This document shows, one piece after another, positions 8,348 through 16,579 of a stretch of 64,000 nucleotides of DNA (its first letter is position 1; every line of letters begins with the position of its first letter). Below the pieces are notes generated by a model. It worked only from the letters and a program-made list of their open reading frames with translations. It was not told the origin of the DNA and ran no database searches. A program made the translations under genes and the position numbers. Source of the stretch: an uncultured Collinsella sp. Its GTDB lineage: Bacteria; Actinomycetota; Coriobacteriia; Coriobacteriales; Coriobacteriaceae. The stretch spans positions 39,959 to 103,958 of the forward strand of contig CAADVS010000026.1 of assembly GCA_900752545.1 (NCBI GenBank), in the 5' to 3' direction.

Positions 8348-9130
8348 ATGGAGCCCCGGTTATTTGATGCACACTGCCATCTTGATTTAATGGCTCACCC
8401 GGACGCCGTTGCCGATGAGGCGACGGCGCTGGGCTTGGGTCTATTTGACTGCGGCGTCAATCCGCGCGACTTTTCGGCCGCAAACGAGCGCGCCTGTCGC
8501 CAACCAGGCATCATCGCCGGCGTTGGGCTTCACCCCTGGTGGCTCGCCGATGGCCACTGCGGTTTTGTCGAAGTCAATCTGCTTTGCGAAGTTGCTGCCC
8601 AAGAACGCTACATCGGCGAAGTCGGACTCGACTTTTCCGCGCGCTTTGCTGGAAGTGAGCCGCTACAAATACAGGCACTTAACCGGCTCTGCGATGCGCT
8701 CGTGCAGTATCCTCTTACCGGGCGCGTGATATCAATTCACGCCGTTCGTTCGGCAGAAGCCGTACTGGACGTCCTCGAATCGCATGGACTACTCATCCCA
8801 AACCCCGATTCCCCCGTTATCATCTTCCACTGGTTTAGTGGCACCTCGGACGAGCTTGTCCGCGCACGCGATGCAGGCTGCTATTTTTCCGTCAACGAAC
8901 GCATGCTCGCGTCTAAACGAGGACGCGAATACGCACGACAGATTCCACTCGATCGTTTACTGCTCGAGACCGATGCGCCAGCCGAGCCAAACACAGAAAC
9001 AAGCGCACAGTCGCTCATCAGATCGCTCACAAGGACCTCGATGCGCATTGCCTCACTCAAAAACTGTGACGCAAAGCGCATCGAGTCGGTAGTTTTAGCA
9101 AATGCGCACTCTGTTTTTGACCTTCGCTAA
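8348..9130 (+). CDS. TatD-family metal-dependent hydrolase
   Basis: A TIM-barrel hydrolase of 260 residues. The N-terminal FDAHCHLD supplies the two metal-binding His residues. The later GVGLHPWW, the glutamate in YIGEVGLD and LLLETDAP near the C-terminus are the usual metal and active-site segments of TatD-type 3'-5' DNases. The sequence differs from core TatD in several loops (for example PNPDSPVIIFHWFSGTSDELV), so a general TatD-family label is safer than a precise enzyme name. It lies in one operon with tcdA. Confidence 0.82.
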   Translation: MEPRLFDAHCHLDLMAHPDAVADEATALGLGLFDCGVNPRDFSAANERACRQPGIIAGVGLHPWWLADGHCGFVEVNLLCEVAAQERYIGEVGLDFSARFAGSEPLQIQALNRLCDALVQYPLTGRVISIHAVRSAEAVLDVLESHGLLIPNPDSPVIIFHWFSGTSDELVRARDAGCYFSVNERMLASKRGREYARQIPLDRLLLETDAPAEPNTETSAQSLIRSLTRTSMRIASLKNCDAKRIESVVLANAHSVFDLR

Positions 9131-9151
9131 CCCCTGTGGGCAAAAATGCCA

Positions 9152-9182
9152 AGGGACATGCGAATCGCACAACGCAGTCCCT
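9152..9182. terminator. Weak hairpin between convergent genes
   Basis: AGGGAC pairs with GTCCCT, extended by GCG/CGC inside. It lies between the convergent stops of the TatD gene (9130) and the FGGY kinase gene (9210). There is no long T-tract, so this is a tentative call. Confidence 0.35.
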
Positions 9183-9209
9183 ATTGGTAGGCAGTACAAT
9201 TCGGCAGCA

Positions 9210-10727
9210 TTACACCAATTCGTGCATGAGATCACGGTTGCGTGCATACAATTCGTCAAAGATATGACGACGCGATGCATATAACTCGTGGGCAGCCATA
9301 TCGGGCACGATTGTTTGCGCAACGCCAAGGACTTGGGCGAGCTCATCCCATGATGCATAGGCGCCACCTGCGAGAGCTGCCATGATGGCATCACCGAAGC
9401 ATGCGCCCACCGTAACCTTGGCAACCGAGACCTCGCGCCCGCATACGTCGGCGATAGCCTGCATCCAAACTGGATTCTTGGTTCCACCTCCGACAAGCAT
9501 AATGCGCCCAATTGGCAGTCCATGCTCTCGCTCGATAATGTCGACATGGGATGCAACGGTATACGCGACGCCTTCCAAGGCGGCGCGAACCATATGGGCT
9601 CGCGTATGCCTTCCGGTCAGGCCAAAGAAGACGCCACGTGCCTCGGGATCGTTGAGCGGAGTACGCTCCCCCGCAAAGTACGGCAGACACAGGAGCCCAT
9701 CGGCACCCGGCGCCACATCGGCGGCATCATGCGCCATAACCGAATAGGCATCGGGACCACCGTGGCCCTCGGCCTCTACGGCGTCGCGATACAGCTCTTG
9801 GCGCAGCCACGATGTGAGTGCGCCCGCCGTATTGGTCCCCGCGCAGATCCCGTAAGTTCCGGGAATGATAAACGTCCCCGGCCACAGGCGGGCATCATCG
9901 ATCATATGATCAGCTAGGTAGATGAAATACGCCGTACTCCCCAACTGAACCATCATATCGCCGGGACGGAATACACCCGTCGAAATGGCCTCGGCACCAG
10001 AATCGCCCGTTCCCACTAAGACAGGTGTCCCTGCCGCGAGCCCCGTCGCCTCAGCCGCACGCTGCGTAATCACCCCGGCAATATCGGTAGCCGACATTAC
10101 CTCCGCCATCTGGTCAGGCCGGCAGAAACGAGCACATTCCCGAGCATCAACCTTCCAAGTGAAGCGGTCGTATAGGGGAAGAAAATCCTCCGCCAAATAA
10201 CGGTCCACCGTAAAACGCCCCGTCAACTTTGCGCATAGAAACGACGACGCCGTCAGGAACTTCGCGGCACGTTCGTGCACCTCGGGCATATTCTCCTTAA
10301 ACCACAAGATCTTGGGAGCAATATCTGACGAACAGGGATCGTGCCCGAAAAGCTCGCGTGCGCGGTCTGACCCATATTCGGAAAGAAGCTCGTCAATCTG
10401 CGGCTTCGAACGTGCATCGACTCCATACAAAATCGCGGGCGCCAGCGCGTTGCACTCGGTATCGACCGGCACACAGTCGCAACCCAATGCGGAAAGGCCC
10501 ACGCATCCGATCTGTGCCGCGTTAACCCCCGATCGCGCCACCAGCTCGCGCGACAAGCGGCAAAAATCGCCCCACCAAACTGCCTCCGCATCATGCTGGT
10601 ACCATCCGTCACACGGGTTGTCCGTCTCATGTCCACAAGAGGCTTGGCAAACGATGTTGCATCGATCATCGATTAAAACGCCTTTAGAGGCGCTTGTCCC
10701 AATATCAATACCCAGATAGAGCGCCAT
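9210..10727 (-). CDS. FGGY-family carbohydrate kinase (xylulokinase-like)
   Basis: A protein of 505 residues. The N-terminus LYLGIDIGTSASKGVLID is the first phosphate-binding motif of the hexokinase/actin fold. MVQLGSTAYFIY and the C-terminal LVGGGTKNPVWMQAIADV are the usual FGGY_C signatures. Such enzymes phosphorylate free sugars or polyols, here closest in style to xylulokinase. It is the last gene of the Amadori-type operon, six bases after the BtpA-like gene, so its substrate may be a sugar set free by the upstream hydrolases. The exact sugar cannot be told. Confidence 0.8.
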   Translation of the reverse strand: MALYLGIDIGTSASKGVLIDDRCNIVCQASCGHETDNPCDGWYQHDAEAVWWGDFCRLSRELVARSGVNAAQIGCVGLSALGCDCVPVDTECNALAPAILYGVDARSKPQIDELLSEYGSDRARELFGHDPCSSDIAPKILWFKENMPEVHERAAKFLTASSFLCAKLTGRFTVDRYLAEDFLPLYDRFTWKVDARECARFCRPDQMAEVMSATDIAGVITQRAAEATGLAAGTPVLVGTGDSGAEAISTGVFRPGDMMVQLGSTAYFIYLADHMIDDARLWPGTFIIPGTYGICAGTNTAGALTSWLRQELYRDAVEAEGHGGPDAYSVMAHDAADVAPGADGLLCLPYFAGERTPLNDPEARGVFFGLTGRHTRAHMVRAALEGVAYTVASHVDIIEREHGLPIGRIMLVGGGTKNPVWMQAIADVCGREVSVAKVTVGACFGDAIMAALAGGAYASWDELAQVLGVAQTIVPDMAAHELYASRRHIFDELYARNRDLMHELV

Positions 10728-10733
10728 AGGTGC

Positions 10734-11543
10734 CTACTCCCCTCGCGCCGTACGAGCGGCAGCCATAAAACGAGCTACCCGCTCAACATCAACCGGGGCA
10801 TCCAGCTTTCCGTCGCGCTTTAAGCAGGTGCCGACAAACGCGCCATCGTAGTGAGCAAATACGTCAGCCACGGTATTTTCGCGACAACCGGTGCCACATA
10901 CCACGGGTACTTCGCCAACACGCTCGCGGACTTCATCGGCAAGCTCGCCCGAAGCGCCACGACCGGCAGCCGAACCGCCGATGACCATTGCATCCGGAAG
11001 GCAATTAAAGAGAAGTGAATCGGCAATGTCCGCAGTCGTGCGGTCGTTGAGATAAACCTCCCCCTCGCTCGTGATGAAGTGAAAAAGCTTGAGGTCGTCC
11101 AAGCGCAGCGCCGCCTTGCGACGCATGGTGTGAGCGAAATCTCGGTTAATCAGCCCGAGATCACCGGCCCAGGCACCGCAAAAATTGCAGCGTGTGAACT
11201 GCGCGTCGACGGCGGCGCACAGCTCGATTGTGGCATCACCGTCGTAAATAGCCTCAGCTCCCCAAGGGGTCGACAGATCATGGGATAGAGTCCCGATTAC
11301 ATAGCCCATCGATGCAAGGGTTGAGGGAGAAACGTGCTGCTCATAGGGCATCGAGAGCTCATTGGTAATCAAAATGCCATCGACACCGCCCTGCTGCAAC
11401 GCCTCGAGATCGCGCTTGGCGGCTTCCACGACCTGCGACACGCTTCCGCCCGGGTAATACAGTGGATCGCCCGGCAGAGGACGCAGGTGCAGCATTCCGA
11501 TAACCGGCTTTTCGGTCTTGAACATCGAGGTTAGAAACGACAT
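10734..11543 (-). CDS. BtpA/SgcQ-family TIM-barrel protein
   Basis: A protein of 269 residues. PVIGMLHLRPLPGDPLY, GGVDGILITNELSMPY and the glycine-rich VIGGSAAGRGASGELADEVRE fit the BtpA/SgcQ family, a TIM-barrel group found in sugar-utilisation operons (sgcQ in E. coli) and named for a photosystem I biogenesis factor. The start at 11543 follows AAGGAG; an upstream ATG at 11558 lacks this. No enzymatic reaction is established for the SgcQ branch. Its place between YjbQ and the FGGY kinase suggests a catabolic role. Confidence 0.8.
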   Translation of the reverse strand: MSFLTSMFKTEKPVIGMLHLRPLPGDPLYYPGGSVSQVVEAAKRDLEALQQGGVDGILITNELSMPYEQHVSPSTLASMGYVIGTLSHDLSTPWGAEAIYDGDATIELCAAVDAQFTRCNFCGAWAGDLGLINRDFAHTMRRKAALRLDDLKLFHFITSEGEVYLNDRTTADIADSLLFNCLPDAMVIGGSAAGRGASGELADEVRERVGEVPVVCGTGCRENTVADVFAHYDGAFVGTCLKRDGKLDAPVDVERVARFMAAARTARGE

Positions 11544-11576
11544 AGCGTGCTCCTTCATAGGGTTATCGCGGGGACG

Positions 11577-12005
11577 TTACTCCCCCAGCACCTCGACGTA
11601 CACTTTTCGCTTCTGCGGACCGTCAAACTCCGCAAGATAGATGTTCTGGGCACTTCCGCACACGATGTGGCCATCTTGGACGGGAAAGAAGCAACTGTTT
11701 CCACAAATCATGCTCTTGATATGCCCACAGGAGTTGTTGCCGGTGGCTCCATAGCTCGGCAGGAAGTGTGCATGCGCATAGGGGGCATCGAGTGGGGCGA
11801 TGCGATCAAGCGTCTCCATAAGATCCGTCTCCACGCAGGGCAGCCCCTCGTTTACCACGATTCCACAGGTCGTATGCGACAAAATAATCGCTGCCAAGCC
11901 ATTGGTCACCGAGCTGCGTTCGATGGCAGCGTGCACGTCTTCGGTAATATCGATGAACTGGTCCGGAGCAGTCGATAGATAGCTCAATGTCTCGAGCGTC
12001 ACCAT
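11577..12005 (-). CDS. YjbQ/UPF0047-family protein
   Basis: A protein of 142 residues. LSHTTCGIVVNEG, the His in AHAHFLPSYG, and GHIKSMICGNSCFFPVQDG match YjbQ, whose members show weak thiamine-phosphate synthase activity when purified or overproduced; their true role is unsettled. The conserved His and Cys residues line the proposed active site. The stop codon of the preceding amidohydrolase lies two bases before the ATG, so translation is coupled. Its presence inside a glycated-compound operon is unusual. Confidence 0.82.
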   Translation of the reverse strand: MVTLETLSYLSTAPDQFIDITEDVHAAIERSSVTNGLAAIILSHTTCGIVVNEGLPCVETDLMETLDRIAPLDAPYAHAHFLPSYGATGNNSCGHIKSMICGNSCFFPVQDGHIVCGSAQNIYLAEFDGPQKRKVYVEVLGE

Positions 12006-12007
12006 GT

Positions 12008-12868
12008 TCACTCATCCCCTTCAAGAAAACGCAGGGCATTACCCCAGTAGAGCCTTTCTCGCGCATCATCGCGCATGGACACGGTATCGAGCGCCCGCTT
12101 GAGTTTGAACGCACGGAAACGCGGCGTATTGCTGGCGAACATCACTTGATGCGATAGCGCGCGCTCATACCACAGCGGCCCCATATCGACCGTGAAAAGA
12201 CGCTGCATCATCTCCTCGGGCGAATCGATGTAAGTGATAGAGGTGTCCGTGTAGCAGTTGGGATACTTGAGCAGCATCGCCACGGTCTCGCGCACCCAGG
12301 GCCAGCCAAAGTGGGTCAAACTAAAACGCACATTTGGATGCGTTGCGATTGTGTGCTCAAATGCAAGCGGGTTACTGTGCGAGAGCTCTGCGCCCGGCTC
12401 CCAAGACATACCGGCATGGAAAACCACCGGCTTGTTATAGCGCTCGCACAGCTCGTAAAGCGGCTCAGCCACAGCATCATCGGGGTCAAAACCCTGCTTT
12501 GCCGGATGCAGACAAAGCCCCTTTGCCCCCAGCTCGGTAAAGGCGCGCTCCAATTCGCCTGCGGCACTGCTCACCCGCGGATCTACGCTCGCAAATCCCC
12601 ACAGACGATCGGGATGCGCGGCAACCAGCATGGCAATCTGGTCATTGGTGCCAAAATGCCCTCCGCATGCCGTGGTTACATCGAGCGGCATGAGCAAGCT
12701 CTTCTGCACATCGCAGACGTCCATCTCAACTTGAAGCTCGTCCCAATCCATGGGACCCATATGCCCCATACCAAATTCTCGTGACCAAAAACCGAATCCA
12801 TCAGGCTCATCACCCGGTGTACAGATCTCGCCGTAGAGCATGGGCTGAACCAACATGTCGATAACCAT
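12008..12868 (-). CDS. Amidohydrolase_2-family metal-dependent hydrolase
   Basis: A TIM-barrel hydrolase of 286 residues; the ATG at 12868 was chosen for its AAAGGAG site. LWGFASVDPR, GLCLHPAKQGFDPDD, KPVVFHAGM, FSLTHFGWPW and NCYTDTSITY follow the order of the amidohydrolase_2 (ACMSD-like) family. The usual N-terminal HxH is not evident; VIDMLVQPM stands in its place, so the metal site may be reduced. MFASNTPRF replaces the common FGSDxP motif. Hydrolase or decarboxylase activity on a ring or amide substrate is possible; the substrate is unknown. Confidence 0.72.
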   Translation of the reverse strand: MVIDMLVQPMLYGEICTPGDEPDGFGFWSREFGMGHMGPMDWDELQVEMDVCDVQKSLLMPLDVTTACGGHFGTNDQIAMLVAAHPDRLWGFASVDPRVSSAAGELERAFTELGAKGLCLHPAKQGFDPDDAVAEPLYELCERYNKPVVFHAGMSWEPGAELSHSNPLAFEHTIATHPNVRFSLTHFGWPWVRETVAMLLKYPNCYTDTSITYIDSPEEMMQRLFTVDMGPLWYERALSHQVMFASNTPRFRAFKLKRALDTVSMRDDARERLYWGNALRFLEGDE

Positions 12869-12895
12869 TTCGTACTCCTTTCCAGGCATTTGACC

Positions 12896-13696
12896 CTAGT
12901 ACGGCTCAAACGAACCAATCACTCGGGACGACAGCTCAGCGCCCGCCTTCATACACGCCGGAATATCAAGGCCATCGATCACGCCCTTGGTAAACCCGGC
13001 AATATACGAGTCGCCGGCACCCACGGTATTAACGACCTTCTCCGCCGGTACGATCCCGCACTCATAGAAGCGCTCACCGTCATAGGCAATGCTTCCCTTC
13101 TCGCCAAGCGTGGCAACCGCAACGCGCGGTCCCAATTCCTGCACGTGGCGTACCCAGTCTCGTAGCTCCGGAGTGTCCTCTTCAAACGACATAAATGCGT
13201 AGTCAACGTAGGGAAAATGATTCTCACATGCATATTCGGGATCCTGGCTGAACACCGAGAAGTCCATAACCACCGTCTTGCCCGCATCGTGCCATTCGGG
13301 CAGGAGGTCCAAACAATTGCCAAACAGGTCGGTATGAATGATGTCATGCTCTAGGATAAACGCCCGGTCATCTTCATTCGGTCGATATGTCTCCATTACG
13401 CCATCGATTGCCTCGAGATGCACGCGATCGACGCCGTCTTTCAATGCCATGAGCATCACCGAGGTGTCGCCATCCTCCACCCGCAGATGTGAGATATCGA
13501 GCCCCTCAGCGGCCAGCGCCTCTCTCATCTTGTCTCCGTACTCGTCCTTGCCGACAACCGACACGGCGGATACCGAAACGCCCATTCGTGCAAGATGGAT
13601 ACCCCAGTCAATGCCATTACCAGTCGGATAGAACACGCCGATGTTTTGATAGACGTCCGCACAGCAAAAACCAGCCGCGCACGCTTTAATACCCAT
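12896..13696 (-). CDS. PfkB-family kinase, paralog of FrlD
   Basis: A ribokinase-fold kinase of 266 residues. The GAGDSYIAGF motif near the C-terminus carries the catalytic Asp and anion hole, and the N-terminal YPTGNGIDWGIHLARMG holds the di-Gly-type substrate segment. It is clearly a paralog of the FrlD-like protein encoded next upstream: VDYAFMSFEED, LGPRVAVAT and IAYDGERFYE have close counterparts there. Two FrlD-type kinases in one operon suggest two related Amadori or Heyns substrates. The start at 13696 follows GGAG; a TTG twelve bases upstream is an alternative. Confidence 0.8.
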   Translation of the reverse strand: MGIKACAAGFCCADVYQNIGVFYPTGNGIDWGIHLARMGVSVSAVSVVGKDEYGDKMREALAAEGLDISHLRVEDGDTSVMLMALKDGVDRVHLEAIDGVMETYRPNEDDRAFILEHDIIHTDLFGNCLDLLPEWHDAGKTVVMDFSVFSQDPEYACENHFPYVDYAFMSFEEDTPELRDWVRHVQELGPRVAVATLGEKGSIAYDGERFYECGIVPAEKVVNTVGAGDSYIAGFTKGVIDGLDIPACMKAGAELSSRVIGSFEPY

Positions 13697-13713
13697 GGTC
13701 TTCTCCAATGTTC

Positions 13714-13747
13714 AAAAGGGGACCCACCACATGGCGAGCCCCCTTTT
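13714..13747 (-). terminator. Intra-operon hairpin between the two PfkB kinase genes
   Basis: AAAAGGGG pairs with CCCCTTTT over an 18-base loop. On the minus strand the stem ends in TTTT. It sits in the largest gap of the operon (121 bases), just downstream of frlD. It may lower expression of the distal genes relative to frlBCD. Confidence 0.45.
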
Positions 13748-13817
13748 CGCGTTTCGCTTATTGTTTTGCATCGGCTGTCCAAGGCCTCATAGCCAGACCG
13801 CCGTACGCTTTCTTAAG

Positions 13818-14681
13818 CTATTCGACGATTGGCGCTCCGTGGCCCCAAGAACCTTCCATACCGCACACGGTCGAGGCAAACCCGGCAGCAAAGTCGAGCG
13901 CGCGTTCGATGGCCTCGGCGCCATCCTCACCACGCTTGGCGGAATCGAGATAGCACATCAAAAACGAGGTGAGGAACGAGTCGCCCGCCCCCATGGTGTC
14001 CTTCATGTCCGTTACCGGTTTAGCCAGCTGGCGGTAATAGCGCTCGCCGTCGTAAGCAATGCAGCCCTCGGCGCCCGCCGTAGCCGACACAAAACGCGGA
14101 CCCAGGCCCTTCACCCATGCCAGACGTTCGCGAATCTCGTCCTCACTCGCGGCATCCGCCGCACTAAAGAAAGCGAAATCGACGTAGGGCGCAATCTGCT
14201 CGTAGTACTCGTCGGTGGAGTCGTCCGAAAAGTCAAAAGAGACCGTGACGCCCGCAGCCTTCAACTTGGGCAGCTCGCGCTCGGTGAAGCAATAGTTGCC
14301 CGAATGAACCACATCGAACTGCTTCATGTACGCAAGGTCAAAGCGATCGAGGACATAGCGCGCATCGCCACGGATACCGCCCTCGTTGGAGCCAAGGAAG
14401 ACACGGTCACCGTCAACGACGGTCACGCGAGCCGCTCCGTTCTCGCCAATCATCTGCTCGCACTTGTCAAGCTCGATACCCTCATCCTCGAGGCTTGCAA
14501 TGACATGCTCGGCAGCGGCATCATTGCCAAAAATGCCCATGTATGCGGAGCGTGCGGCACCGCATTTCTTGGCATAAACGGCGAAGTTCACCGCATTGCC
14601 GCCGGGATACATGGTGTGGATATGCTCGTAGCGATCGACGACGTTGTCGCCAAATCCGAGCGCATTAACGTTAAATGCCAT
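13818..14681 (-). CDS. frlD: Fructoselysine 6-kinase FrlD-like
   Basis: A PfkB-family protein of 287 residues. ALGFGDNVVDRY and MYPGGNAVNFAVYAKKCG at the N-terminus and MGAGDSFLTSF near residue 245 are typical of FrlD, which phosphorylates fructoselysine at O6 using ATP. The identity is supported mainly by context: it lies directly downstream of frlB and close to frlC, as in the E. coli frlABCD operon. The substrate could be another glycated amine or amino acid. Confidence 0.83.
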   Translation of the reverse strand: MAFNVNALGFGDNVVDRYEHIHTMYPGGNAVNFAVYAKKCGAARSAYMGIFGNDAAAEHVIASLEDEGIELDKCEQMIGENGAARVTVVDGDRVFLGSNEGGIRGDARYVLDRFDLAYMKQFDVVHSGNYCFTERELPKLKAAGVTVSFDFSDDSTDEYYEQIAPYVDFAFFSAADAASEDEIRERLAWVKGLGPRFVSATAGAEGCIAYDGERYYRQLAKPVTDMKDTMGAGDSFLTSFLMCYLDSAKRGEDGAEAIERALDFAAGFASTVCGMEGSWGHGAPIVE

Positions 14682-14695
14682 GGCCTTTGTCCCTT

Positions 14696-15664
14696 CTAGT
14701 ACTCGACAACACCCATATAGCGACGGAAATCGGGGTCGTGATCAAACACCTTGCCGCGTGCAGCACGCAGCTCGCAGTTCATGGCGTAGAACAGCACCGG
14801 GTCCAGATAGGCACGGACGCTCGCCGGCACGGCTTCCATACCGTACTCCTTGGCATCGAGCACCATCAGCGTATCGGTATGCGTCTTAAGGAACGCCAGG
14901 GCGCGCTCGTCCATAGCACGGCACTCGCTGGAGCCCATCTGCAGGAAGTAAAAAACGCCATCCTGAGTAGCCTCGAAGGGGCCATGGAAGTACTCGGCAG
15001 AGTGGATGTAGCTGCAGTGCTGCCACTGCATCTCCATAAGAGAGCAGATAGCGAAACCGTAGGTCTGGCTAAAGTTGGGACCGCTGCCCAGAATATAGAA
15101 GAACTCGTGCTCCTGGCAAAGCTTGGCAAAGCGATCGCCCAGCTCGGCATTTACCTTCTCGCGTGCCGGGGGAAGAATCTTATCCATCTCGGCGATACCG
15201 GCATACATATCGGCAAGATCGGCGTAACCCTCCTGCTGATCGAGCAGCTCTGCCGCAAGCGACAGCGAAATGCCAGCGGGGACCTCGGCCTGCGGCACGC
15301 CCTCGCCCCACGGGTAGACCCACGTGGTCCACTTGCCGGAGTCGATCTTAGATCCAGCGTTGTCGGTCTGGGCGATCACCGTAGCGCCGGCAGCAAGGGC
15401 AATCTCACAGCCCTCGACGACCTCGGGGGTGTTGCCACTGTGGCTACAAGCGATGACCAGGGACTTCTCGCCCAGACGACGCGGACGCATGATATCAAAC
15501 TCGCGAGCCGTATAGATATACGAAGTGAAGGTGGTTGCCTCGCGCTGCAGAAGCTCATGAGCCGGGATCAAATCGATCATGGAGCCACCGCAAGCAATCC
15601 AGTAGACGCTGTCGAACTTGCCCTTCTCGGCAATTGCCTCTTTGATCAGATCGTGTGCGTTCAT
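14696..15664 (-). CDS. frlB: Fructoselysine-6-phosphate deglycase FrlB-like (SIS domains)
   Basis: A protein of 322 residues; the start at 15664 follows AAAGGAA. Two SIS sugar-phosphate isomerase domains are visible: VYWIACGGSMIDLIPAHEL and IACSHSGNTPEVVE in the first half, and FFYILGSGPNFSQTYGFA with SAEYFHGPFEA in the second. This matches FrlB, which converts fructoselysine 6-phosphate to glucose 6-phosphate and lysine, rather than the longer GlmS. Glucose 6-phosphate would then feed the Pgi encoded at 26.9 kb. The neighbouring frlC and frlD support the call. Confidence 0.86.
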   Translation of the reverse strand: MNAHDLIKEAIAEKGKFDSVYWIACGGSMIDLIPAHELLQREATTFTSYIYTAREFDIMRPRRLGEKSLVIACSHSGNTPEVVEGCEIALAAGATVIAQTDNAGSKIDSGKWTTWVYPWGEGVPQAEVPAGISLSLAAELLDQQEGYADLADMYAGIAEMDKILPPAREKVNAELGDRFAKLCQEHEFFYILGSGPNFSQTYGFAICSLMEMQWQHCSYIHSAEYFHGPFEATQDGVFYFLQMGSSECRAMDERALAFLKTHTDTLMVLDAKEYGMEAVPASVRAYLDPVLFYAMNCELRAARGKVFDHDPDFRRYMGVVEY

Positions 15665-15726
15665 ATCCAGTTCCTTTCTTATTTGGCCCGCAATCAATGA
15701 CGTTGGTTGCGTGGCCGATGGTTGTT

Positions 15727-16578
15727 TTAGTCAATCAGATATTTCTCGAATGCGGCCATGTTCTTGGCATCTGCCGCCGCCGGGTCATCGTAGTAACGAC
15801 CGTCCGTGATTTCCTGGCCCAGCATGCCGTCAAAACCATGAGCGTTGAGCGTGGCGACGAAGGCGTCCATATCGTGCTTGCCATCGCCCCACACCAGATG
15901 GCCATACGGGTCACCGTCGATAAAGTGCATCTCGTGAATTGCCCCATCACCAAAGGCGGCAAACCAGTCCTCGAGCGTCTCGCCTGCAACGCCCATCGCG
16001 GTTGTATCAACCATGGGCTGTAAGTACGGGCTCGCGACCTCGTCAATCATGCGCTTCGCATCGGAAACCGTCGTCACAAGGTTGCTCTCCTCGGGACGCA
16101 GGCTTTCCATCGTAAGCACCAGACCGTGCTCGCCGGCATACTCCGCCAGAATGGACAAGTGCTCGCGGCTGCGCTTCCAGGCTTCCTCGCGGTCCTCGTC
16201 CCAGTCGCCCCAGCCCGAGTTGATGGACATACGGTCGCACCCAAGTACCTCGGCAAGCTCAATGCCGTGCTTAAAGTACGCCAGGCTGCGCTGTTCATGC
16301 AGCGGTTTGCGTGCGCAATACTGCCAAGGATAGACAACATTCTCGGGGCACAGAGTACGATACCTAAGCCCACGATCTGCAGTCTTTTTCGCCAAGACCT
16401 CAGCCTCAAAGTAGCCCGTATGGTCGAGCGTCACATGCGGCTCTGCACACCACAGCTCAATGGACTCAAAGCCCAAGCGCTGCTGCACATCAAGGAAGTA
16501 ATCGAGCGACCACATGATGTAGTGGATATTCATGCCCGCAATCTGTTCGCGGTGCAGCGTCGGTTTGGATTCAGACAT
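15727..16578 (-). CDS. frlC: Fructoselysine 3-epimerase FrlC-like
   Basis: A xylose-isomerase-like TIM barrel of 283 residues. FESIELWCAEPHV, the acidic MSINSGWGDWDED, VLTMESLRPEESN, MVDTTAMGV and HEMHFIDGDPYGHLVWGDG give the Glu/Asp/His metal-binding set of the sugar phosphate isomerase/epimerase family. In E. coli, FrlC interconverts fructoselysine and psicoselysine. Its ribosome binding site AAGGAGG overlaps the end of the upstream amidohydrolase gene, one base away, so the two are coupled. Confidence 0.82.
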   Translation of the reverse strand: MSESKPTLHREQIAGMNIHYIMWSLDYFLDVQQRLGFESIELWCAEPHVTLDHTGYFEAEVLAKKTADRGLRYRTLCPENVVYPWQYCARKPLHEQRSLAYFKHGIELAEVLGCDRMSINSGWGDWDEDREEAWKRSREHLSILAEYAGEHGLVLTMESLRPEESNLVTTVSDAKRMIDEVASPYLQPMVDTTAMGVAGETLEDWFAAFGDGAIHEMHFIDGDPYGHLVWGDGKHDMDAFVATLNAHGFDGMLGQEITDGRYYDDPAAADAKNMAAFEKYLID

Positions 16579-16579
16579 C

